Shown one piece after another: positions 36,201 through 43,506 of a stretch of DNA of 64,000 nucleotides. This DNA comes from Trinickia sp. Y13 (lineage in GTDB: Bacteria > Pseudomonadota > Gammaproteobacteria > Burkholderiales > Burkholderiaceae). The translations under genes and the position numbers were made by a program. The notes under the pieces are model-generated. The model was not told the origin of the DNA, did no database searches, and was given only the letters and a program-made list of their open reading frames with translations. Every line of letters begins with the position of its first letter. Position 1 is the first letter of the stretch. The DNA is taken from contig NZ_JAKWFK010000014.1 in NCBI RefSeq assembly GCF_029522115.1, forward strand, positions 1-64,000. The letters are read 5' to 3'.

Positions 36201-36767
36201 CTAGCTCTCCAACGCCTCGATGATCTCGCTCGTGGACCTCACCGCCGCGTAGTCCATCGCGATGTTCGCGAGCGATAGCGCATGCACGTCCTCGGCCGGC
36301 CAAAGGCGGCCATTCAAATCTCGTTGGTCGAACGTGAACGCAGCGTCCGCGGCGACGATCGCATCGAATCCGAGATTGCCCGCGCTTCGCGCCGTCGCTT
36401 CGACGGAGTTGTTCGTGATCACCCCCACGATGACGATTTGCTCGATGCCGCGCACGCGCAGCCACCGCTCCAACGCCGTCGCGGCAAAGGCATCCGGGAC
36501 GTTCTTTTCCACCACGTGCTCGTGCGCCAAAGGCGCAAACCGCGGTTGAAACTCCGCGCCGGTTTGCCCCGGCCAGAAGATCGATTCGGGAGAACGGGAT
36601 ATATGCCGGACATGAACGATGGGCCGCCGCGTCGCACGCCAAGCCGATAGCAAGGTCTCGATGTTGCGCTCGGCGTCGGGATTGTTGCGCCGGCCAAGCG
36701 TCGGCCGGTTGATCCCGTTTTGCATGTCGATGAGGATAAGGGCGGCGTTGGCGGCAAGCGGCTGCAT
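36201..36767 (-). CDS. Isochorismatase-like cysteine hydrolase family protein (Ser at the usual Cys position)
   Basis: 188 residues. Fold motifs: ALILIDMQNGI (catalytic Asp D14), VVEKNVPDAF (K88) and VGVITNNSVEATARSAGNLGF, where S121 occupies the position of the nucleophilic Cys. The conserved C-terminal WPAEDVHALSLANI fits the non-Cys isochorismatase-like subgroup. Members act on amides or isochorismate-like substrates; the reaction here is not predictable. It lies between convergent flgN and the repeated-unit genes, on the same strand as the latter, 98 bp downstream. The start ATG 36767 (MQPLAANAALILIDM) is the family start. Confidence 0.85.
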   Translation of the reverse strand: MQPLAANAALILIDMQNGINRPTLGRRNNPDAERNIETLLSAWRATRRPIVHVRHISRSPESIFWPGQTGAEFQPRFAPLAHEHVVEKNVPDAFAATALERWLRVRGIEQIVIVGVITNNSVEATARSAGNLGFDAIVAADAAFTFDQRDLNGRLWPAEDVHALSLANIAMDYAAVRSTSEIIEALES

Positions 36768-36865
36768 GATTCGTTGAAATGGTCGGGACGACGAGCATGG
36801 TAGCGCAGGGCGTTGCCGGGAGCGGCGGACGCCTTCATCGCTGCGCGAATACATTTCGCTCTGCG

Positions 36866-38818
36866 TTACAGACACAAAAGACCGAGGCCGCGTTTCGGCT
36901 TGAAAACCTTCGCTACGTCGCGGCGCCGCTTCCAGTCCGAGCTGTGGCCGGGAATCACCTGCAGTGCGTGGACTGGCGCGATGGACTCGCTACCCCATCC
37001 CTGATGTCGTTCGTTCTCGTTCGGAGCGGTCGACGCCGAATCCCCAGCGAGGAAATGCTTCGACACGGGCCAGAAGATGCCCTGCCCTTGATACCCCGTG
37101 ACTCTAGGGCGCAGAAAGCCATCTTCTTCGAGTTTATTGGCCAGGTATTGCGCCGGAGCGACCCGTCGATTGGAAAACAGACCACTGTAACCCGGCGGAT
37201 TCTCCTCGAATTTACGGCGTGTTTTGGCGTCGGCCGATTCCCAGGAAAGCAAACGGAAGGAACCGACCTGGGGAGCCTGGCCCTCGGCAATGAAGTGCTG
37301 GGCAAGGTCTTGCGATATATCGGCCAAGCGAGCTTTGGTCGGCGTTTCCGAGCGATCCGTGCTCAATAGATCCGATCCCGCGCTTCCGTAAAGCGGAATG
37401 TATATCTTCGTATTGGCGAGTTGCCGCGTCAGCATTGCCTGTCTGTGCGCTTCGTCCCCCTGGTGGGCGCCGACGGCAGTCAGAACCTCCAAGCCTTCGA
37501 TCCGCGTCGCCTCTGCCGCCGCTAGATAAAACGAGCGCTCCCTGACGATGAAACGCTGCTCGTCGAGCGTGTTTCGAACTTCCTCGCGCTCGCCGTCGGA
37601 CAGCGAATCGCTTTGCAGCGCTTGCTCGCTCGTGCGGCACGCTTGGCGCGCATCTTCTACCTCCTGGTCGAGTGCTTGCATTCGTTTTGCACGGGCGGCC
37701 TCCAACGCCCTCCTTGCTTCGTCGTTCGGGCCGATCAACGGGATGGGACCGCGGGGCTTGACGGAGGACGCATCGATCCACTTCGCTAGTCGACGCACGT
37801 TTTCCTCGAGCGCGAACTCGAACGTGTCGCCTTCTCCGCTCGGTGCATACATATAAGCGTGCTCGTAGCGCAGCCTTTTGCGCCGCCGATCGGGGTCGGT
37901 CGGCTCGAATACCATCGCCACTTCGCTGCGACGGACGATGTCCGTCGTCACGCCCCCGCCCTCGACAATGCTCCGCAAGGCGAACGTCTCATCCGGAAGC
38001 GACACGTCCGCGTTCCATATCGATTCGACGTATGTGCTGGCCCGGTGAAGATAATCCGGAATGGAAATTCCTAGCCCCTGATAACCGGTCACTCGAGGAC
38101 GGGCGAACCCGGTGGCCTTCATTTTGTCTGCCAGGCGCTGGGCCGGAGCAATTTCGTTATTCGAAGGAAACCCGTAGTATCCGCGCGGATAGGAAATGAA
38201 TTGACGACGCGGCGCCGCGTCGCCAGATTCGCACGAAAAAAGCCGAACAGAGCCGATCTTCCGACTCAGTCCAAGTGTCTTCCAATGAGGAGGTAGGGCC
38301 CCGATCGGAAAATGGCTCGAAGGCCCGCCAGCCCCTGTCGCCAGATATTCATAGCCACACGCGCCGTGATGCACCACTTCGAGTTTGGTGTTCTCCGGCT
38401 CATCGAGCGTTTTGAGCGCGCCAGGCCCAAGAACGTGCGTGAGTTTCGCCGCATCGAGCCTTTCCTGAACGTTGTTGAACTCCGCCGTCAGCCGGGCTAT
38501 CTCTTCGGCATTCTCGTTCGAACCCTGACCGCACCGATGCAAGGCGGTCCCTAGTTGGGCAAGCTTGTGCTCCCCTATCTGAACTGACTGCAGCCGCAAG
38601 CCTTCCAATATGGCCGCGGCCTCGTCGCTACCCGCGATAACAGGGACCGGGCCGCGCGCATTGGGCTTTCTCGTGCGTTTCGTCCGCAAGCGGCGCAGGT
38701 TTTCTGAAAATACCTGAAACCAAGTATCTCCTTCGCCTTGATGCGCATACATGAAGGCGTACTTAAAGCGCGGTTTGCCATACGCTGCGCTGCGCTGCGT
38801 TGCCGATGTCTCAGGCAT
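36866..38818 (-). CDS. Uncharacterised two-unit protein with clan CD / C80-like His-Gly and Ser-Cys signatures
   Basis: 650 residues, no signal peptide or membrane segment. It is an internal duplication of a ~310-residue unit (about 17-310 and 315-650). Each unit opens with Y-x-MYAxxGEGDT and ARGPVPVIAGS-type motifs, has a charged coiled-coil-prone insert, and ends with APAQxLA, RPRVTGYQGxGI and a basic VAxVFxP tail. Unit 1 carries VVHHGACG (H151) and VRLFSCESGD (C196), 45 residues apart, the layout of clan CD proteases such as C80. Unit 2 has YG (Y477) and SWES (W526) instead. ATG 38818 is supported by GGGAGGGG upstream. The family itself is not recognised. Composition looks less GC-rich than the flagellar genes. 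Confidence 0.75.
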   Translation of the reverse strand: MPETSATQRSAAYGKPRFKYAFMYAHQGEGDTWFQVFSENLRRLRTKRTRKPNARGPVPVIAGSDEAAAILEGLRLQSVQIGEHKLAQLGTALHRCGQGSNENAEEIARLTAEFNNVQERLDAAKLTHVLGPGALKTLDEPENTKLEVVHHGACGYEYLATGAGGPSSHFPIGALPPHWKTLGLSRKIGSVRLFSCESGDAAPRRQFISYPRGYYGFPSNNEIAPAQRLADKMKATGFARPRVTGYQGLGISIPDYLHRASTYVESIWNADVSLPDETFALRSIVEGGGVTTDIVRRSEVAMVFEPTDPDRRRKRLRYEHAYMYAPSGEGDTFEFALEENVRRLAKWIDASSVKPRGPIPLIGPNDEARRALEAARAKRMQALDQEVEDARQACRTSEQALQSDSLSDGEREEVRNTLDEQRFIVRERSFYLAAAEATRIEGLEVLTAVGAHQGDEAHRQAMLTRQLANTKIYIPLYGSAGSDLLSTDRSETPTKARLADISQDLAQHFIAEGQAPQVGSFRLLSWESADAKTRRKFEENPPGYSGLFSNRRVAPAQYLANKLEEDGFLRPRVTGYQGQGIFWPVSKHFLAGDSASTAPNENERHQGWGSESIAPVHALQVIPGHSSDWKRRRDVAKVFKPKRGLGLLCL

Positions 38819-38897
38819 ACCGCCCCTCCCCAATCGCCTAGTGGTCGCGAAGGCACGTGTCGCGCCGACATCCTCGGGCATTCATCGCATCACCCAT

Positions 38898-39842
38898 TCA
38901 AAGACACGGCAACAACTGCTTTGGCCTCGGCGTAAAGACCTTCGCTACCTCACTGCGGCGGCGGGCCGTCTCCTCGTTGAAAACTGGGCCGGCTTGCTGC
39001 AGCGCCGTTCGGCCCGGCGGCGCCATCCAGCCAATGCCCTGATAGCCCGTGACGCGAGCCTCGGCAAATCCCGCTCGGCGCATCTCGTCGGCCAAGATCT
39101 GTGCAGGGGCGCGAACCTTGACGAACCGTCCGCGACTCGCGGGAGGATCGGATTCGAAAGCCGTGCGCTCCTTCAAATCCGCAGACTCGCACGACGGGAG
39201 CTTCACAGACACGAAATCGGGACTCAGCCCCAATGCTTTGAAGGTGCGAGCGACCGCGCGCAACGTGAACGTGCGTTTGGAGCCCGGTTCGGTGGCTAGC
39301 TCCCCGCTGCCGGCAGCGCCGTGACCCAATACGGAGAGTTTGGTCTCCAACGGATCGAGCGAAGCAAGCGCCTCGGGTTCGAGGATCGTGGTGGCGGAGA
39401 CGGCCTCGAGCTCGATTGCGAGGTCATCCCGGGCTGCCTCGAGCGCTGCCAGCTTCGCGTTGGCGTCCGCGACTTGTTGCTGCAACGAGGCAAACTGCGG
39501 CCCGAGCGTATCGGCGAATCTGCCGCCGGGGCCCGCCATCGCTTCGAGGACACGTTCCTTTTCTCGCACGTGAGCGAACTGGGCAAGGTAATCGCGTTTC
39601 GCCTGCTCGACTTCCTTCGCAGCGTCGGCGATCGCCCGTTCGCGCGCTTCGGTCAACGCCCCATACGCCTCTGAACTCCCTGCGATGACGGGGATGGGAC
39701 CACGCGCGTTGGCGTCGACATTCTTCTTGCGCATGCGCGGCAGGTTCTCGCTCACTGCGAGTGCGAACATATCGCCATCGCCGAAATGCGCATACAGGCG
39801 GGCATATTTGTGCTTTCGTCGCGGACCAGTCTCCTGCGGCAT
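38898..39842 (-). CDS. Uncharacterised single-unit paralogue of the downstream gene (clan CD / C80-like signatures)
   Basis: 314 residues, one copy of the unit duplicated in the next gene: KYARLYAHFGDGDMF at the start, ARGPIPVIAGSSEAY, a long helical insert (about 62-148), VLGHGAAGSGEL (H174), VKLPSCESADL (C218), APAQILADEM, ARVTGYQGIG and RSEVAKVFTP. It ends LLPCL; the partner ends LLCL. The His-Cys spacing is 44. ATG 39842 is chosen because GGGAGGGAGG precedes it and both genes then begin MP-x-T. It stands 212 bp after fliA on the same strand and 79 bp before its paralogue, so the two are likely co-transcribed. Proteolytic function is inferred from motifs only. Confidence 0.75.
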   Translation of the reverse strand: MPQETGPRRKHKYARLYAHFGDGDMFALAVSENLPRMRKKNVDANARGPIPVIAGSSEAYGALTEARERAIADAAKEVEQAKRDYLAQFAHVREKERVLEAMAGPGGRFADTLGPQFASLQQQVADANAKLAALEAARDDLAIELEAVSATTILEPEALASLDPLETKLSVLGHGAAGSGELATEPGSKRTFTLRAVARTFKALGLSPDFVSVKLPSCESADLKERTAFESDPPASRGRFVKVRAPAQILADEMRRAGFAEARVTGYQGIGWMAPPGRTALQQAGPVFNEETARRRSEVAKVFTPRPKQLLPCL

Positions 39843-40054
39843 CCTCCCTCCCGAAAAGGCGAGCTCAGCCGCATCGGCCTTCTTTACGTGGGCACGATCC
39901 CACGTTGATCGCAGCGCTCGCCGCCGAGTCATCGTACTCGGAGAGCCGGCCGCTCAGGCGCCATCGCGATTCGCGACGCGCGCCTCATCCCACAGTGTGA
40001 GTGTCGGCCGCTCGCAATGCGGCAACGGCGGCCGCAGGCCACCGTAATCGGATC

Positions 40055-40783
40055 TCACTCCACGCTCGCCCAGGCCATCTCCCGCAGCTTCGAGCGCAGC
40101 CGCGCAACGGCCTGGCTATGCAGCTGGCAAACGCGCGATTCGCTCACTTCCATCACGGCGCCGATTTCCCGCAAATTCATTCCGCGCTCGTAATACAGCG
40201 ACATCAGCAACTTCTCGCGTTCCGGCAACTTGTCGATCGCCTCGACCAGCGCCGCACGCAAGCTCTCGTCGAGCAGCGCCGAGAGCGGGTCCGTATGGTC
40301 GACGCAGTAGCGGTCGAGGAACGGTTCGTCGTCGGCCGAGCGGTCGAAGTCTTCGTAATAGATCAACTGGCTGCCGTGCAGATCCTGCAGCATCGACTGA
40401 TACGAATCGAGCGGCATTTGCAGATGGTCCGCGACCTCGGTTTCGCTCGCCGAGCGGCCCAGCCGTTGCTCGACCTGGTGCACGGCGGATTCCACTTCGC
40501 GCGACGTCTTGCGCAAACTGCGCGGCAACCAATCGTTGTTGCGCAACTCGTCGAGCATTGCCCCGCGGATGCGCTGACTCGCGTACGTCTCGAACTGCGC
40601 GCCCTGATCTTCCTTATAGCGACTCGCCGCGTCGAGCAAGCCGATCATGCCCGCCTGGATCAGGTCGTCAAGATCGACGCTCGCCGGCATTTTCGCCACG
40701 AGTTGCAAACCAAGCCTGCGCACCAGCGGTGCGTATTGCGTCAAAACATCCGTCTGGGACATTTTCCCTTGAGCGTTGTACAT
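40055..40783 (-). CDS. fliA: FliA flagellar sigma factor (sigma28)
   Basis: 242 residues. Region 2 has LTQYAPLVRRLGLQLVAKMP, DLDDLIQAGMIGLLDAASRY and YASQRIRGAMLDELR. Region 3 has RSLRKTSREVESAVHQVEQ. Region 4 has REKLLMSLYYERGMNLREIG and SESRVCQLHSQAVARLRSKL. It directs RNA polymerase to the late flagellar promoters, several of which are visible in this window, and is held by FlgM. ATG 40783 (MYNAQGKMSQTDVL) fits the family start. Last gene of flhB-flhA-flhF-flhG-fliA. Confidence 0.97.
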   Translation of the reverse strand: MYNAQGKMSQTDVLTQYAPLVRRLGLQLVAKMPASVDLDDLIQAGMIGLLDAASRYKEDQGAQFETYASQRIRGAMLDELRNNDWLPRSLRKTSREVESAVHQVEQRLGRSASETEVADHLQMPLDSYQSMLQDLHGSQLIYYEDFDRSADDEPFLDRYCVDHTDPLSALLDESLRAALVEAIDKLPEREKLLMSLYYERGMNLREIGAVMEVSESRVCQLHSQAVARLRSKLREMAWASVE

Positions 40784-40814
40784 CGAGGGCCCCCTTTTCC
40801 TTGTCCCTAACGTT

Positions 40815-41690
40815 TCATGCATGTTGGCGCGCGGCCGCGGAGTCGGCCAACGCCGACGCCGGCATCGCCGTGCGCACCGAAGCCTCGGCGCGCGGCGAGC
40901 ACAACGCCGGGCGCATCGGCCAATACAACATTTCAGAAGCAACGTGACGGTAGTCACGTGCCGATTGCGCCGACGGATAGGCGTCGACGACACAGCGCCT
41001 GAGCTCGAGCGATCGCTCCATCAGCGGGTCGGCTGCCACGCACCCGGCGTCTTCGATCGACACCGACAAGTACCGCGCCGCGACTTCAGCGAGGTTCTCG
41101 AACGTCGTGTGCGCATCGGCCAAGCTCGATACGTGATTGACGAGCACGCGAAACTGCGGGATCGCATGCTCGAGGTGCAGGCGCTTCATGCAGGCATACG
41201 CTTCCGTGATGGCTTGCGCCGCCACGCGCGTGACGATCATCACGTCGTGCGCCTGTGCCGCGAGCGGCGACAGCGCCCCTTGCCGATCGAGCCGCGCATC
41301 GACGAGCACGACGTCGGCGGGACCGGCGAGCAGCATGCCGAGCTGCGCGCCGCTATAGCCCGCGCAGTTCTCGCGCGATGCAGCCAATACCGAGAATCCC
41401 AACTCGTGGCGCGCGCACGCCTCGTCGAGCGCAAGCTCGCCGTCGAGCACGGCGCGCAGCGAGCCCGCCCCGCGCAAGCCGCCGAGCATCGTCGACACGC
41501 TGTTTGCGCCCAGCCGCTCGTCGATCACGAGCACATCCTTGCCGAGCGCGGCCAGCGCCGCCGCCAAGTTGATCACCGTCGACGTACAGCCGACGCCCAC
41601 CGGGCCGCCCGTAACCGCAACGACACGCGAACCGCTCTTAGCGAGCAGCCTGCGCAGCCCCTCTGCCTGATCGGTGACTTGTTTAACCAA
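40815..41690 (-). CDS. flhG: FlhG/FleN MinD-like flagellar number regulator with altered P-loop
   Basis: 291 residues, MinD/ParA type. The N-terminal FlhF-activating helix DQAEGLRRLLAKSG is present. The deviant Walker A reads GGPVGVGCTST (28-38), where P30 and C35 replace the two lysines of GGKGGVGKT. Other motifs: VLVIDERLGANSVSTMLG (Walker A'-like) and DVVLVDARLDRQG. It normally pairs with FlhF to set flagellar number. The start is TTG 41690, with GAGG 6 nt upstream, overlapping the flhF stop by 8 bases. Confidence 0.9.
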   Translation of the reverse strand: MVKQVTDQAEGLRRLLAKSGSRVVAVTGGPVGVGCTSTVINLAAALAALGKDVLVIDERLGANSVSTMLGGLRGAGSLRAVLDGELALDEACARHELGFSVLAASRENCAGYSGAQLGMLLAGPADVVLVDARLDRQGALSPLAAQAHDVMIVTRVAAQAITEAYACMKRLHLEHAIPQFRVLVNHVSSLADAHTTFENLAEVAARYLSVSIEDAGCVAADPLMERSLELRRCVVDAYPSAQSARDYRHVASEMLYWPMRPALCSPRAEASVRTAMPASALADSAAARQHA

Positions 41691-43506
41691 AGCGAACCTC
41701 GTGCAGCTCGGCGCTCGTGCGGCTCGACAGCGCCGAGAGCAGTGCAGGAATATCGTCGTCTTGCGGCACGAACGGCGAGCCGTCGCGCGGAATGCAGAAC
41801 GCGCTCTTGATCAAGAATTTCTTCGTCGCGACGTAGAGGTTCTCCGGCACTTTCTGGCCCGTCGACACGTAGTGCACGGGCAGCTTGTAGCGGATCACCG
41901 TATCGAGCACGCCGCCCAAATTCGTCGCTTCGTCGAGCTTGGTCAGAATGCAGCCGGCCAATTCGGGCTGACCCTCGGCGCTGCTGTAGGCCTGCACCAC
42001 TTCGTTGAGCGTGTCGCCGTGGCTCGTCGCATTGAGCAGCAGCAGCCGCTGCACCGGCAACCCGGCGCCGCACAGCATGGCGATCTGGTCGGAAACCGTG
42101 CGGTCGCGCTGGCTCATGCCGATCGTGTCGATCAGCACGATGTGCTTGTTGCGCAGCTCGGCCAGCGCCAGTTGCAGATCCGCGCCGTCCTTCACCGCAT
42201 GCACCGAGACGCCGAGAATCTTGCCGAAGATGCGCAGTTGCTCGTGGCCGCCGATGCGATAGCTGTCGGTCGTCAGAAGCGCCACCTTGCTCGCGCCGAA
42301 GCGCATCACGCAACGCGCGGCAAGCTTGGCCGTCGTGGTGGTCTTGCCCACGCCCGTCGGCCCCATCAGCGCGAACACGCCGCCGCGCTCCATCAGCGCG
42401 TCTTCGTTTTCGAGCACGGGCAGGTTCGAGCCCAGCACTTGATGCACCCACTCCATCCCGGCGTCGAAGTTCGCGACTTCGGGCATGTGATCGACCACCA
42501 TGCGCACGAGCTGGGCCGAGAAGCCTGCCGAGAACAGCGCCTTCGTGACTTCGCCTTGCACGGGGCTGCGCCGCTGGCGCTCGCCCCACGTCAGTCCGGC
42601 GAATTGCTCTTCCATCATGCCGCGCATCGCCGACAGCTCGCTCATCACCGTCTGATTGACGATCTCTTCCACGCGCGCGCGGATCGCATCGGCCATCGCC
42701 TCCGGGTCTTGCTCGGCCGAACCTTCGAACGCGGGCTTGGCCACGCGCGGCACCGCCCGGCGCGCTGCCACGCGGGCCGCTTCGTGCGCCCACTCGGGCA
42801 CTTGCGCCGTCTCGAGTTCTTCGGGCGAGAGCACGCGGCCCGGCGCGCCGAGACCCTTGGCCGCCGCCGCGGCGGGCGTCATGGCGTGTGCGCGCGAGCT
42901 GTGCGCGGGGCGCTCGTTTTGCGCCGCGATGCGGCGAGCGTGGTCGATCAGCCAGGGGTTCGATTCCCCCAGCGTGCGTGCATCGCCGTCGGCATCGGCC
43001 GCGGCAGCGCTCGTCTGTGCGCCGCCCGCCGCGCGGCCGGCTGCCGATGCACCCGATGCGGCCGTGCGCTCGTTCGCACGCGGCGCGGCGAGGGCGGCGG
43101 CATCGATCGAGGCCGGACGGCTCGTTCCTTGGCCGTTCGCGCCTACTTCCGGACTCGCGCCGAAGACGGCCGAGAACACATCGGGCATTCCGTTCGCGTA
43201 GGGGTTGGACGGCATCGCGCTCGGATGAGCGGCGGCGGGCGCCGGCTGCGCGCTGGAGCTGGGCGCGGCGATCGCATAAGGATTGGCCGCCGGCGCGAAG
43301 CCGAGGTTTTGCGTTGCGCTTTGCGTCGTTGCTTCGCCCGCGTCGGGCGTGATGTGCGCGAAATCGGTGTCGGCCAGCGCGACGATTTCGACGCTGCCGT
43401 CCTCATTGGTCCGGTTCGACAATACGACGGCGTCGGCACCGAGGGCTTCGCGCACGAGGCGCAGTGCGTCGCGGCTCGTTGCGCCGATGAATTTACGAAT
43501 GTTCAA
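41683..43506 (-). CDS. flhF: FlhF SRP-like GTPase
   Basis: 607 residues. An N-terminal B domain starts MNIRKFIGATSRDALRLVRE. A long Ala/Pro-rich linker (about 55-270) is followed by the NG domains: G1 GPTGVGKTTTT (382-392), G3 DTIGMSQRD and G4 TKLDEATNLG. FlhF sets the place of flagellar assembly at the pole and works with FlhG. The start is an unusual TTG at 43506 that overlaps the flhA stop (TTGA). The linker is longer than usual. Confidence 0.95.
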   Translation of the reverse strand: MNIRKFIGATSRDALRLVREALGADAVVLSNRTNEDGSVEIVALADTDFAHITPDAGEATTQSATQNLGFAPAANPYAIAAPSSSAQPAPAAAHPSAMPSNPYANGMPDVFSAVFGASPEVGANGQGTSRPASIDAAALAAPRANERTAASGASAAGRAAGGAQTSAAAADADGDARTLGESNPWLIDHARRIAAQNERPAHSSRAHAMTPAAAAAKGLGAPGRVLSPEELETAQVPEWAHEAARVAARRAVPRVAKPAFEGSAEQDPEAMADAIRARVEEIVNQTVMSELSAMRGMMEEQFAGLTWGERQRRSPVQGEVTKALFSAGFSAQLVRMVVDHMPEVANFDAGMEWVHQVLGSNLPVLENEDALMERGGVFALMGPTGVGKTTTTAKLAARCVMRFGASKVALLTTDSYRIGGHEQLRIFGKILGVSVHAVKDGADLQLALAELRNKHIVLIDTIGMSQRDRTVSDQIAMLCGAGLPVQRLLLLNATSHGDTLNEVVQAYSSAEGQPELAGCILTKLDEATNLGGVLDTVIRYKLPVHYVSTGQKVPENLYVATKKFLIKSAFCIPRDGSPFVPQDDDIPALLSALSSRTSAELHEVRFG

